Source of the DNA: Flavobacteriaceae bacterium
Lineage (GTDB): Bacteria; Bacteroidota; Bacteroidia; Flavobacteriales; Flavobacteriaceae
Reading direction: 5' to 3'
Length of the DNA stretch: 64,000 nt
Assembly: GCA_004762155.1 (NCBI GenBank)
Contig: SIHP01000001.1
Location: 1 to 64,000 of the forward strand
The notes under the pieces were generated by a model. The model was not told the origin of the DNA. It worked only from the letters and a program-made list of their open reading frames with translations, and made no database searches. Below are positions 43,877 to 53,545 of the stretch, in pieces (position 1 is the first letter of the stretch; each line of letters begins with the position of its first letter). Made by a program: the position numbers and the translations under genes.

Positions 43877-45400
43877 TTATCTTTCTAATCCAGTAATCAT
43901 GTGTAAAACAGAACCTTCATTTCTATATGGAGAACCAATTGCTAAAGGATCTGTATAAGATGTTCCATCTGCTGGTTGCCAATTATGATTTTGTGTCATT
44001 ACTAAAAATGTGTTCTTTCCATTATTTACAATATCAGTAACATCAATCATTCCAGTAATTTCCCATCTATTTGCTGCAAAACCGTAACCTTTAGATTCTG
44101 CTGTAACTTGATCACATTCAGCTACAACTTTAAAATCACCCGTATTTAAGTTATATTGATACATTCTTGCATAATGATCTTTTACAGTTCCATCAAATCT
44201 TACTGCTGGATCTTCTTGAATATATGCATAGTTTTCTGTTACTAAAATATTATCTGGAGAAAGAAATTCTTCTGCAGTTCCACCAACAACATCTCCATCT
44301 AATACACAAGTAATTTTTGCTACTCCATTTGGATCTGTATCATTTAAAGAAACTTTATAAATACGTCCAGAAATAGTTCCTTTACCATATAAATCTGGTT
44401 TGTCACGACCTGTAACTGCAAAATAAATTTCTCTATTATTTGCTGAAGAACCTCTTCTCCAATCAATATCTTCAACACGAGAGAATCCCATTAATCCTTT
44501 TGCTTTACATTCTGCATCTAAAGCATCAATTTCTGTTTCATCTAATGCTACAAATTCTACATCATATGTAACACCTTCTTCCATATCTACTTCATAAGTA
44601 ATTCCAGTTGTAGTTACTTTTAATCCGTACAATTGACCACCTGATAAATCTCCTTGATTACCAACATACATTCCTAAATGACCAGAAGGAACTAAATCAT
44701 CTCCTTGATCATCACCAATAAAAACAACAGTTTTTCCTGAATATGCATTTTGATTTAATGCTACAGCATTTTCAGTAGACCATTGTCCCATTGCAGATAA
44801 CATTGTTGCTGAACCAGCATCTGAAGCAGATTTATAAGGATCAGTTACAAAAACTCCCTTAGAAGAACCTCCCCATTCTCCTCCTGATAAATATAATGGT
44901 CCAAAACCGTGTTCTTCAGGAGTAATCATTGACCCAGAACATTGTGCTGTATAAGCTGTTGCTTCTGCATTTAAAATATACTCACCATGTGTTGGTCTTA
45001 AGTTCTCATTTAATTTAATTCTTGCAATTGAAAAATCTGCTTCAATATTATTGATTAACGTAAATGTACCATCAGATTCGGCTAACAAACCAGCACCATC
45101 TGCCATAGATCCATAAACAAAATCTGGTGAATTAGGAATTACATCTTCAGATGATATAATTGGAGTTATTTTTAAACTAGAAAAATCACTAGTTACTTTT
45201 AAAAAATTAGGAGTTTTTGATGATGTTAAAAATACAGATGCATCAGAACCATTTTGTCCATCTACACCGTCTGTTCCATCTTCTCCGTTTACACCATCAA
45301 TTCCGTCTTGACCATCTATTGCGTCTTCACATGAAGTAAAAGTTGTAAAAGAAACCGATAATGCTAATAAAGCTATTAAGCTTATTTTTAAGTTTTTCAT
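43877..45400 (-). CDS. PhoX-like (DUF839) lipoprotein with collagen-like linker
   Basis: A 507-residue lipoprotein. I choose the ATG at 45400, which gives a standard signal peptide with lipobox TFTSC, over an ATG 45 nt upstream. A Gly-x-Asp-rich stretch (DGQDGIDGVNGEDGTDG) follows the lipid anchor. The remainder is a beta-propeller-like domain of the alkaline phosphatase PhoX/DUF839 type: EEHGFGPLYLSGGEWGG, then GFSRVEDIDWR, then ENYAYIQEDPAVR. PhoX enzymes need calcium and iron; activity here is unproven. It heads an operon with the peroxidase. Confidence 0.82.
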   Translation of the reverse strand: MKNLKISLIALLALSVSFTTFTSCEDAIDGQDGIDGVNGEDGTDGVDGQNGSDASVFLTSSKTPNFLKVTSDFSSLKITPIISSEDVIPNSPDFVYGSMADGAGLLAESDGTFTLINNIEADFSIARIKLNENLRPTHGEYILNAEATAYTAQCSGSMITPEEHGFGPLYLSGGEWGGSSKGVFVTDPYKSASDAGSATMLSAMGQWSTENAVALNQNAYSGKTVVFIGDDQGDDLVPSGHLGMYVGNQGDLSGGQLYGLKVTTTGITYEVDMEEGVTYDVEFVALDETEIDALDAECKAKGLMGFSRVEDIDWRRGSSANNREIYFAVTGRDKPDLYGKGTISGRIYKVSLNDTDPNGVAKITCVLDGDVVGGTAEEFLSPDNILVTENYAYIQEDPAVRFDGTVKDHYARMYQYNLNTGDFKVVAECDQVTAESKGYGFAANRWEITGMIDVTDIVNNGKNTFLVMTQNHNWQPADGTSYTDPLAIGSPYRNEGSVLHMITGLER

Positions 45401-45727
45401 TTCTATTATTAGTTTTGTTAAGTTGCCACAAAAAAAGGACATCAACTTAAAGTTAAAACTTCTATAATTTTAACAAAACATCAATCTAATGTTAAAAACA
45501 TTATTAAATTATTAAGAACATCACTCATAAAACTTTAATACATATCTAATCCATTATTATACTTTTTAAGTTTCTAATTAAACTTTACTCATAAATAAGC
45601 TTACTTTCAGTGCTTTTAATTCTAAAAAAAGGAATATGAATTACCTTTATTAATGTTACCTAAATATCAACTTTAAATGTTTTAATGTTTTTTGATTTTT
45701 CTAGAAATAGAAAATTATATTTGTTTT

Positions 45728-46507
45728 ATGAGTATTGATTTAATTCTTGAACTTTTTTTAACGAACTGGTATATTGCTTTACTTTTTTTTATTGTAGCTA
45801 TATTATATTCTTCTGTTGGTTTTGGTGGTGGCTCTAGCTATTTAGCAATACTTGCTTTAACTGGAATTCTTTATACACAAATTAGAGCTACCTCTCTTTT
45901 GTGCAACATTGTTGTTGTTATTGGAAATGTTTTACTTTATCAGAAACAAAAAACATATGATCTTAAAAAGATACTTCCATTAATTATTTTCAGTGTTCCA
46001 ATGGCTTTTTTAGGCGGATATCTAAAAATAAATCAGACTTTCTTTTTTATTCTTTTAGGTATAACATTATTATTTGCTGCTATTACCATGTGGATATCAA
46101 AAAAAATTAGTGTAACCAATGAAAGAAACTCCAATCTAAATATTTCTAAAAATGCTAGTTATGGTGGAATTATAGGCTTTATATCTGGAATGGTGGGTAT
46201 TGGAGGCGGTATATTTTTAGCTCCTTTACTTCATTTAACAAATTGGAATACACCAAAAAAAATAGCCGCTACTGCTAGTTTATTTATTTTAGTAAACTCT
46301 ATTGCTGGTTTATTGGGGCAATATATAAATCCTAATTTTACCATTGATTGGAATTTAACTACTATGTTATTAATAACTGTTTTTATAGGTGGACAAATTG
46401 GTAGTAGAATAAGTAATTCTATTTTAACTCCTATTCAATTAAAAAAAGCAACAGCAATCTTAGTTGCTTTTGTTGGTATACGAATTCTAATTAAATATTT
46501 GTTTTAA
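45728..46507 (+). CDS. TauE/SafE family sulfite exporter-like membrane protein
   Basis: A transporter of 259 residues with about eight helices and the two half-repeats of TauE/SafE. YSSVGFGGGSSYLAILAL is the first signature, and GGIIGFISGMVGIGGGIFLA the second. I start at the ATG at 45728; a start at 45692 would add a polar segment with no counterpart in the family. Substrates of this family are sulfite, sulfoacetate or other organic anions; which one applies is unknown. It is divergent from the PhoX-like operon. Confidence 0.9.
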   Translation: MSIDLILELFLTNWYIALLFFIVAILYSSVGFGGGSSYLAILALTGILYTQIRATSLLCNIVVVIGNVLLYQKQKTYDLKKILPLIIFSVPMAFLGGYLKINQTFFFILLGITLLFAAITMWISKKISVTNERNSNLNISKNASYGGIIGFISGMVGIGGGIFLAPLLHLTNWNTPKKIAATASLFILVNSIAGLLGQYINPNFTIDWNLTTMLLITVFIGGQIGSRISNSILTPIQLKKATAILVAFVGIRILIKYLF

Positions 46508-46640
46508 AATTTTAAACTACAACTTAATACTTCTTTATTCCAAAAAACAATACGCTCATGGCTTTTTTGGTTTATTCTCTTTCTCTTATTCATAAATTTA
46601 GTCATCTAATTATGTTTTTAACCATATAAACTATACTATT

Positions 46641-49097
46641 ATGAATTTAAAAATTTATCCATCTATTGGAATAGCCAGGATGGGAAATGGTCCTGCGGAA
46701 AAAAACCAAGTTGTTTTTAGTCCTGAAGTTCCTTGGGCTAATTTATTTGAAAAAGGTAAAGAATATCGTACTGCAGATGGTGCTCTAAAAAAACAAGCAC
46801 AACGTTTTTATATATATGAATGCGACGATCAAGGAAATCCTATTCGCAAAATAGACACAGATATTAGTGATATTGAATGGACAGTTGAAGTTGCTAATAA
46901 AAAACCTTTTTGGTACGACTTTAATAATAGTTTAGACCTTTCTGTTAAAACAGATAATGAAAACTTAAGTCCTAATTTTTTTACTGAAAAAATAGCACCT
47001 GGTATTAGTACATCTCGTAGAAACCCAAATGTATTAAATGAAAAACTAATCAATAAAAGTGATAACAACTATAGAAAGGAATTAATAAACAGTCCTACTC
47101 CTGTATCTGTTTCTGAAAACAATAAAAAAACAAAAATTGGAGGTCAGTTTCCTTTTCCTTTAAGTACAGGTAAAAAAAGTAGAATTGCAGCTGCCATGAA
47201 TATGGAAGCTAAAGATGTAAATTTAGGAACGATAGAATATGATGAAGGAACTTTAATCTTTTATCCTGCTGATGGTGTTTCCGCTGCATTAAATCCGTCT
47301 GATTTAAACACTGACTTTGCTGATAACTCTAATTGGTATGATGATATTTGTGATGGCCGTATTACTGCAAAAGTTACTATTGAAGGAAATACTTATGAGC
47401 TTAATGACGCTAAATCTGCAGCTTGGGTAGCTTCTGCTCCACCAGATTATGCACCTCAAATACAACCGATATCTACAATGTACGATCTTATTTGTGGAGC
47501 AGCAAATGAAACTTCTAAAACAGATTTTAGTTTAGTTTTTCCTGTTTTATATAGATTATACAGAATGCAATGGGTAAATGTAAGTGACTTTTTAGCCCCT
47601 TCATTTAAAGAAGTAATAGATAAATTAAGTACAGAAGATTTTAAATCTTTATATAACAATAGCCCTGAAGCACAGCCTGTAAGAGAAAAAATATTTAATT
47701 TATTTAGAAATCCCGTTTATAATTATAATAACGAACCTATAATACCTAGTAAAAGTACAACTGATATCACAAATACTGGAGGAGGAACAGAAGATATAAA
47801 ATATCCTTTTTACCCAGGTGATGGAATTAATTACCCAGGAAGTCCAGCACAATGGTTTGCAATTCCTCCTATTTTATATGACCAATTAAGAAACTGGAAA
47901 GACGGAAACTTTGCTAGTGTACATATTGATTTAGATGTTGAAAAGTACAAACACTTAAAACCAATAGACATTGTTGGTTTACATTATCAAAACATGTTTA
48001 CAGAAGCAGCAAAAGATCCTGCAAAAAGCGCTTTGTTAATGACACGTGCAGTTTTAGAGACTTTATATGGTGGAGGTTTTCATCCTGGTGTAGAATTAAC
48101 TTGGCCAATGCGTCATGAACAAATTTATGCTGAAAATAAATTAACGTATCCTAAAGTTTCAGAAGAAGCTTCTTTCTTTGGTTTACGTGAAATAAGAATT
48201 GCTGCAGCAACTAAAGAAGAACAAAAGCGTATTTTTTATAACGATTTTGGCTTTCAAATGGATTCTGATGATGTAAAAGCTTCAATGGATTCATCACACG
48301 AAGCAAATTGGTTGTGGAAAACAACTCCTGGTGATTTAACAAAATGGATGGGAATTCCTTGGCAATCTGATGCAGGAAGTTGTCAAAAAGTATTTATGGA
48401 TACACAATATCCAATACCAGCTTGGTGGGCTGCAAATTTACCTGTTGATGTTTTAACAGAAGAAAGTTTGGTAAAAATGCGTGATAGTAGTATTACTGAT
48501 GAAACTAAACAATTTATTTATGCAAATAGAGTTCCTTGGTTAATGACTACCGATACTGGTTATGTTGGTTATCATGCAGAAGGTGGTTATCAGAATGGAT
48601 TGATAAATATGGTGTATAAATGGAAAGATATTGGAGTTGTTTCCGGACAAGAAGCAAACGTTGATGGTTTGCATGAAATTCCTGAAACTGTATATGTTGC
48701 GTCTGAAAGTAAAAATGTTAGAGATACTACTATTGTCTTTTTAGGGAAAGAAATAACTCCAAGACCAGCTCGATCAACTCCTCCAAGTGTTTTTTACACA
48801 AATACTAGAGAAATGGTTTGGTTACCAGCAAATAGAAAAATATACTTATCATCCACCAAAGATGGCGCTGGAGAAGTTTATGTTGATGATGTTTTAGAAC
48901 TTAAAATTAACGGAAAATCTGTTTTAACAGAAGATTTTAGTAATGGTTGTAGTGGAAAAATTACGCCACTGGCTCCAATAAATATTACAGAAAAAGTAGC
49001 ATCTTTTGCTAACAACTTTGTTACTATTCAAGTGAATTATATTGATAAATGTGGTGGATCTGAATCTGCTTCTAATTTTTACTTAATTATAAAATAA
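46641..49097 (+). CDS. LodA/GoxA-like CTQ-dependent amino acid oxidase
   Basis: An 818-residue protein of the LodA family, quinoprotein oxidases with a cysteine tryptophylquinone cofactor that release hydrogen peroxide from amino acids such as lysine or glycine. Signatures: KIYPSIGIARMGNGPA at the N-terminus, GGGFHPGVELTWPMRHEQ, and TKWMGIPWQSDAGSC. No Sec signal is present, as usual. Without an alignment I cannot name the Cys-Trp pair. The last about 110 residues (HTREMVWLPANRK-like region) form an extra beta domain. The partner lodB-like gene starts 2 nt downstream. Confidence 0.9.
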   Translation: MNLKIYPSIGIARMGNGPAEKNQVVFSPEVPWANLFEKGKEYRTADGALKKQAQRFYIYECDDQGNPIRKIDTDISDIEWTVEVANKKPFWYDFNNSLDLSVKTDNENLSPNFFTEKIAPGISTSRRNPNVLNEKLINKSDNNYRKELINSPTPVSVSENNKKTKIGGQFPFPLSTGKKSRIAAAMNMEAKDVNLGTIEYDEGTLIFYPADGVSAALNPSDLNTDFADNSNWYDDICDGRITAKVTIEGNTYELNDAKSAAWVASAPPDYAPQIQPISTMYDLICGAANETSKTDFSLVFPVLYRLYRMQWVNVSDFLAPSFKEVIDKLSTEDFKSLYNNSPEAQPVREKIFNLFRNPVYNYNNEPIIPSKSTTDITNTGGGTEDIKYPFYPGDGINYPGSPAQWFAIPPILYDQLRNWKDGNFASVHIDLDVEKYKHLKPIDIVGLHYQNMFTEAAKDPAKSALLMTRAVLETLYGGGFHPGVELTWPMRHEQIYAENKLTYPKVSEEASFFGLREIRIAAATKEEQKRIFYNDFGFQMDSDDVKASMDSSHEANWLWKTTPGDLTKWMGIPWQSDAGSCQKVFMDTQYPIPAWWAANLPVDVLTEESLVKMRDSSITDETKQFIYANRVPWLMTTDTGYVGYHAEGGYQNGLINMVYKWKDIGVVSGQEANVDGLHEIPETVYVASESKNVRDTTIVFLGKEITPRPARSTPPSVFYTNTREMVWLPANRKIYLSSTKDGAGEVYVDDVLELKINGKSVLTEDFSNGCSGKITPLAPINITEKVASFANNFVTIQVNYIDKCGGSESASNFYLIIK

Positions 49098-49099
49098 TT

Positions 49100-50155
49100 A
49101 TGAATCCTGAGACTCACTTAAAAACAAACGTACTTATTGTTGGACAAGGAGTCTCAGGACTCATTTTAAATCATTTATTAAAACAAAAAGGAATCAATAC
49201 TATTCTTTTAGATAGAAAACTAAACACAGCTACTCCTATACTTGCGGAAACGATTCCTCCTTCTACATTATCTTTACTTAATCGCTTAGAGTTACTTTCC
49301 CTTTTTAAAGATTGTGCTACTAAAACTTATGGTTATGAATCTAAATGGAATAGTAATCAAATTCATGAAGAGTTATTTTTTAAACACAATCCTTATAAAT
49401 ATGGATTAAAATTAGATAAACGTAAATTATTATCCGACTTAAAAAACAGTTCGCAAACACAAAGTATAAATTACAATCAAATTTTAGAAATACAACAAAA
49501 AGAGAATACTGTAATTACAACTCTTACTACAGATAATGAAAAAACAACAATTAAAAGTGATTTTATTATTGATGCAACAGGACGAAAAAGAGCTATTCTT
49601 AAACATTTTAATATTGGATCAAAAGCCTATGATGAGAATTTAGCTTTTATATGTTATGTTCCAAAAACTGGACCTCATTTAAAATACGGTTTTTTTACAG
49701 AATCTTTTGAAAATGGTTGGGGAACTATTTCTAATCTCAATGAAACTACAGATATAATCACTCTTTACATTACAAGAAATTCATTATTACACAAACAATT
49801 TATATCTTTTTCTAACTGGAAGCATATATTGTTAAACACACAAGTATTAAAACACTATTTACCTTTTATTGGTAACTATAAAGTTATTGGAAAACAAGCA
49901 AATTCATCCAAAGCTAATAAAATATACAGTAACAACTGTTTAGCCGTTGGAGATGCAGCAATTGCTTTTAGTCCTGTTTCTTCTCATGGAATTTCTAATG
50001 CTTTGTTTTGTGCCTCAGAAGCTTCAAAAGCAATTAACTCTTTTTATCTAACTAATGAAACCTCTAGCTTTAATAGCTATGAAAATACACTTAATCGTGT
50101 TTTTGATGAATACTTTCTTCAAAAAGAAAAGTTATTTACTTTAGAATTGATATAA
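49100..50155 (+). CDS. LodB/GoxB-like FAD-dependent maturation enzyme
   Basis: A 351-residue flavoprotein of the glutathione-reductase-fold tryptophan halogenase/monooxygenase group. The N-terminal VLIVGQGVSGLILNHLL is the FAD-binding GxGxxG motif; DFIIDATGRKRAILKHF and CLAVGDAAIAFSPVSSHGIS are typical later motifs. Position directly after the LodA-like gene, with a 2-nt gap, identifies it as the enzyme needed to build the CTQ cofactor in its partner. The product is a cytoplasmic protein. Confidence 0.88.
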   Translation: MNPETHLKTNVLIVGQGVSGLILNHLLKQKGINTILLDRKLNTATPILAETIPPSTLSLLNRLELLSLFKDCATKTYGYESKWNSNQIHEELFFKHNPYKYGLKLDKRKLLSDLKNSSQTQSINYNQILEIQQKENTVITTLTTDNEKTTIKSDFIIDATGRKRAILKHFNIGSKAYDENLAFICYVPKTGPHLKYGFFTESFENGWGTISNLNETTDIITLYITRNSLLHKQFISFSNWKHILLNTQVLKHYLPFIGNYKVIGKQANSSKANKIYSNNCLAVGDAAIAFSPVSSHGISNALFCASEASKAINSFYLTNETSSFNSYENTLNRVFDEYFLQKEKLFTLELI

Positions 50156-50251
50156 CAGAAACTAACCTCACCACTTTGGTTCTCAGTTTATAAAACTTTA
50201 TGCATAAGCATCCCAAAGCTCAGAATATCTACTTGGAATCTCATTTTCCTT

Positions 50252-50851
50252 TCATTTTTCTCCTTTAATTTCTTTTATATAATCTCCTTCCTCTAAAGGT
50301 ATTAACTCATCAGTTTTAATAGCATAAACTTCCAATATAAGGTCTGGTAATATCAGATCAATAATATCATTAAACTCTTTTCCTATTATTAAGTTTGGAT
50401 TTAAACAAGCATTCTTGTAAAAAACCCTTCCTTTCATCATTAAAACATTCATTAACAAAACCAAACTGTTTGATTCTTTTGATTTTAATATAATATATGA
50501 GGCTGCAGCAATATCATAACTTATAAAATCATTAATTAATCTTTTTAATAAATTATCTAATTCAATTAACTCTTCTGGACTCATTTTTATTAATAAGTCT
50601 TTAAGAAGTCCTAATTGATTTTTATAACTATTCTTACTTTTAACTGATATCTCTTTAATCAACTCCCAAAACCTATCCTCATTAAATTCATTTAAATTAA
50701 CACGAACTTTCCTATTTACAATAAGTTCCTTTAATTCTTCTTTTCTTTTTTTCTCCAAAAATTCATCTGTCTCTTTATCTATTTTTTTTGATTCATAATA
50801 TCTATAAATTGCAAAAATTAAAGAAAAAGTTATACCTAAAAGAAATCCCAT
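50252..50851 (-). CDS. DUF4240 domain protein with N-terminal membrane anchor
   Basis: A 199-residue protein with one N-terminal transmembrane segment (GFLLGITFSLIFAIYRYYE) and a charged helix. RFWELIKEISVKSKNSYKNQ, then ELDNLLKRLINDFISYDIA, then GRVFYKNACLNPNLI fit the DUF4240 pattern, a helical domain of unknown function often met in polymorphic toxin contexts. It is convergent with lodB and divergent from terC. Membrane anchoring is unusual for the domain. Confidence 0.75.
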   Translation of the reverse strand: MGFLLGITFSLIFAIYRYYESKKIDKETDEFLEKKRKEELKELIVNRKVRVNLNEFNEDRFWELIKEISVKSKNSYKNQLGLLKDLLIKMSPEELIELDNLLKRLINDFISYDIAAASYIILKSKESNSLVLLMNVLMMKGRVFYKNACLNPNLIIGKEFNDIIDLILPDLILEVYAIKTDELIPLEEGDYIKEIKGEK

Positions 50852-50960
50852 GATACCAATTATATTTAACTACAAAAAACTATGTGAATCTTTCCTAGCT
50901 TATTTTATTACATTTCAAAAATAAGTTTTCCCATCAAATTAAAAAATAGTTAACCTTCAA

Positions 50961-50991
50961 TTGTATATGTGTGAGTTTACAGATATATTTG
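50961..50991 (+). promoter_or_regulatory. Bacteroidota-type promoter of terC
   Basis: The -33 element TTG (50961-50963) and -7 element TATATTTG (50984-50991) are 20 nt apart and match the Bacteroidota consensus TTG-N17-23-TAnnTTTG. Transcription would begin about 20 nt before the ATG at 51019. Confidence 0.7.
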
Positions 50992-51018
50992 ACGAATAAT
51001 TAATTAATAAAAAAAACT

Positions 51019-51825
51019 ATGCTAACGAGTATTTTTACACTTTTAATGTTGATTCTTTTACAGGCCGTATTAGGATTTGATAATCTTTTATATATTTCTT
51101 TAGAATCTAAAAAAGCTCCAGTAGCCGATCAAAAAAGAGTACGAAAACTAGGTATTTTAATAGCAATTGTATTAAGAATTGTTCTTTTATTCGTTTTGGT
51201 TTCTATTATAGATTTTTTTCAAGAACCTTTTTCTTTTTTAACAGGAGGTCTTGGAGAGTCTCTTCACTTTGCTTTTACCGGACATAGTTTAATTGTTTTA
51301 GCAGGTGGTGGTTTTATTCTTTATACAGCTATCAAAGAAATTTGGCATATGATTTCTTTACAAGACCTTAATCATGATGTTGAAAATGATACTAAATCTA
51401 AAAAAACAGCAAACGCAGTTGTGGTAAGTATTGTTATTATGAATTTAGTTTTTTCTTTTGATTCTATTTTAGCTGCCATAGGTTTAACCAGTGATATTGC
51501 TAAAGAAAGTTCTTTAACTGCTTTTATTATTATGGCTATTGCTATTGTTAGTAGTGGTTTATTGATGCTACTTTTAGCAGATAAAGTTTCTGCTTTCTTA
51601 GCTAAAAATAGAATGTATGAAGTATTAGGTTTATTTATACTTTTTATCGTTGGAATTATGTTAATTACTGAAGGTGGACATTTAGCACATATTAAAATAT
51701 TTGGAAATGAAATTGTACCTATGAGTAAAACTACTTTTTACTTTGTAATTGCTATTTTGGTTATTGTTGATATTGTTCAAGGTCGTTACCAAAAGAAATT
51801 AATTGCTGAAAAAAACAATCATTAA
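51019..51825 (+). CDS. TerC family membrane protein
   Basis: A 268-residue protein with about seven transmembrane helices. LLLQAVLGFDNLLYISLESK, then MNLVFSFDSILAAIGL with the conserved Asp residues, identifies the TerC family, linked to metal-ion efflux (manganese) and tellurium resistance. It has a recognisable promoter and ends at a bidirectional terminator before dps. Manganese export would fit an oxidative-stress neighbourhood, but this is only context. Confidence 0.9.
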   Translation: MLTSIFTLLMLILLQAVLGFDNLLYISLESKKAPVADQKRVRKLGILIAIVLRIVLLFVLVSIIDFFQEPFSFLTGGLGESLHFAFTGHSLIVLAGGGFILYTAIKEIWHMISLQDLNHDVENDTKSKKTANAVVVSIVIMNLVFSFDSILAAIGLTSDIAKESSLTAFIIMAIAIVSSGLLMLLLADKVSAFLAKNRMYEVLGLFILFIVGIMLITEGGHLAHIKIFGNEIVPMSKTTFYFVIAILVIVDIVQGRYQKKLIAEKNNH

Positions 51826-51849
51826 GCTAATTAATCTTATCTATAAAAA

Positions 51850-51888
51850 TAAAAAATAGCAATGGAAAATTCCATTGCTATTTTTTAT
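51850..51888. terminator. Bidirectional intrinsic terminator
   Basis: The stem AAATAGCAATGGAA/TTCCATTGCTATTT with flanking A and T runs lies between the convergent terC and dps genes. Confidence 0.93.
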
Positions 51889-51904
51889 TTACTTAATATA
51901 TTTC

Positions 51905-52375
51905 TTAACCTAACCAAGCATTTAACATCCAAATTGTTTTTTCTTGTTCTGCTATAAAATCACTCATCATAGAGTTTGTCCCTTCATCTTCTGCTTCATC
52001 AGCAGTTTCTAAAATACTTCTTTCTATTTTTAATAATTCTGCTAAAGAAGCGATTACTAAGTTTACGGCTTCTTCATCTTTACTAACATTTTTTCCTACA
52101 GGTACTTTTGCTTCTTTAATATAATCTTCAAAAGTATGTAATGGAACACCTTGTAAGGTTAAAATACGTTCAGCAATCAAATCTATTTTTTCTTGAGAAT
52201 CTGTATATAACTCTTCAAACTTCACGTGTAATTCAAAAAAGTTTTTCCCTTTAATATTCCAGTGTAACCCTCTTAAATTCTGATAATATGTTTGAAAATT
52301 TGCTAATAGCGAATTTAAATCTACTACTAATCTTTCCGATTTCTCTTTATCTAATCCTAATATTGTTTTTGTCAT
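51905..52375 (-). CDS. dps: Dps family DNA-binding ferritin-like protein
   Basis: A 156-residue four-helix protein. LRGLHWNIKGKNFFELHVKF then LYTDSQEKIDLIAERILTLQ holds the His and Asp/Glu residues of the inter-subunit ferroxidase site. Dps dodecamers use hydrogen peroxide to oxidise and store iron and protect DNA. The N-terminus is short, without a lysine-rich DNA-binding tail. It is divergent from oxyR across 113 bp, so regulation by OxyR is likely. Confidence 0.93.
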   Translation of the reverse strand: MTKTILGLDKEKSERLVVDLNSLLANFQTYYQNLRGLHWNIKGKNFFELHVKFEELYTDSQEKIDLIAERILTLQGVPLHTFEDYIKEAKVPVGKNVSKDEEAVNLVIASLAELLKIERSILETADEAEDEGTNSMMSDFIAEQEKTIWMLNAWLG

Positions 52376-52409
52376 AATTTCCTTGTTTTTTTTAGCTTTA
52401 ACAGCATTA

Positions 52410-52417
52410 CAAATTTA
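52410..52417 (-). promoter_or_regulatory. -7 element of dps
   Basis: On the minus strand TAAATTTG matches TAnnTTTG exactly, about 35 nt before the dps start codon. No clear -33 TTG is at the expected distance, as might be expected for an activator-dependent promoter. Confidence 0.5.
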
Positions 52418-52488
52418 ATTGAAATAAAACAGGAATACACTATCATCTAAATTGATAATTTTAATATCTTTATCAAAAAAAATTATCG

Positions 52489-53430
52489 ATGACCATCACT
52501 CAATTAAAATATACTTTAGCTGTAGCAGAGCATAAAAACTTTACGGTTGCTGCGGAAAATTGTTTTGTTACACAACCAACGTTAAGTATGCAAATTCAAA
52601 AATTAGAAGATGAATTAGATGCTAAAATATTTAACAGATCTAAAAAACCAATACAATTAACGCCAGTTGGTGAAAAAATTGTTGAACAAGCAAAAGTTAT
52701 TGTTGATGAAAGTAATAGAATTATTGATATTGTTCATCAACAAAAAGGATATATCGGTGGAGAATTTAAATTAGGAATTATACCAACTGTAATGCCTACT
52801 TTATTGCCTATGTTTTTAAAGGTTTTTACAAGGAAATATCCAAAAGTTCAATTAATTATTGAAGAATTAACTACAGAAGAAATTATTAGAAAATTAACTG
52901 ATGGACATATAGATGCTGCTTTAGCTGCAACTCCTTTAGAAAACGAATCTATTAAAGAACGTGTATTATACTACGAACCTTTTGTTGGTTTAATTCCACA
53001 AGGACACAGACTATATGATAATAACAAAATTAAAACTGACCAATTAGAAATTGAAGATATTCTTTTACTAGAAGATGGTCATTGTTTTAAGGATAGCGTT
53101 TTAAACTTGTGTAGAGCAAATAAAAAAGATACCAGTAAACATTTTCAATTACAAAGTGGAAGCTTTGATACTTTAATAAAACTTTCTAAAGATGGTTTAG
53201 GTATGACGTTATTACCATATTTAAATACTTTAGATTTAAATGAAAATGATAAATCATACTTAAGAGAATTTGTTACTCCTCCTCCTGCAAGAGAAGTAAG
53301 TTTAATCTATCATAAATCTCAACTTAAAATGCAATTAATAGAAGCTTTAAAAACAACAATAGATGGTGTTGTAAGAGGTGCTATTGCTTTTAGTGATGTA
53401 GAAATTGTTAGTCCTATTCAGAAAAAATAA
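52489..53430 (+). CDS. oxyR: Hydrogen peroxide-sensing LysR-type regulator OxyR
   Basis: A 313-residue LysR-type regulator. The N-terminal helix-turn-helix is TAAENCFVTQPTLSMQIQKL. The segment LLEDGHCFKDSVLNLC places cysteines at residues 199 and 208, exactly the numbering of the redox-active pair in E. coli OxyR. It should form a disulfide when exposed to peroxide and activate stress genes; the divergent dps gene is the obvious target. A terminator follows 20 nt downstream. Confidence 0.95.
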   Translation: MTITQLKYTLAVAEHKNFTVAAENCFVTQPTLSMQIQKLEDELDAKIFNRSKKPIQLTPVGEKIVEQAKVIVDESNRIIDIVHQQKGYIGGEFKLGIIPTVMPTLLPMFLKVFTRKYPKVQLIIEELTTEEIIRKLTDGHIDAALAATPLENESIKERVLYYEPFVGLIPQGHRLYDNNKIKTDQLEIEDILLLEDGHCFKDSVLNLCRANKKDTSKHFQLQSGSFDTLIKLSKDGLGMTLLPYLNTLDLNENDKSYLREFVTPPPAREVSLIYHKSQLKMQLIEALKTTIDGVVRGAIAFSDVEIVSPIQKK

Positions 53431-53449
53431 CTTATCAATTTAAAAACTA

Positions 53450-53484
53450 AAAACCCGAAAAGTTAATAACTTTTCGGGTTTTAT
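53450..53484. terminator. Bidirectional intrinsic terminator
   Basis: The 12-bp stem AAACCCGAAAAG/CTTTTCGGGTTT followed by T residues, between convergent oxyR and the ABC-F gene. Confidence 0.93.
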
Positions 53485-53545
53485 TTTGGTTAAAATAAGT
53501 TTAAAAATGAACTTTCAACTTATTAAACTCTTAATTTTATAGACC

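Noticed and set aside
45692..45723. Promoter TTG-N21-TATATTTG in front of the TauE/SafE gene
   Set aside because: The match to the consensus is good, but the -7 box ends 4 nt before the preferred ATG at 45728, so the message would be leaderless. It was not called without transcript data.
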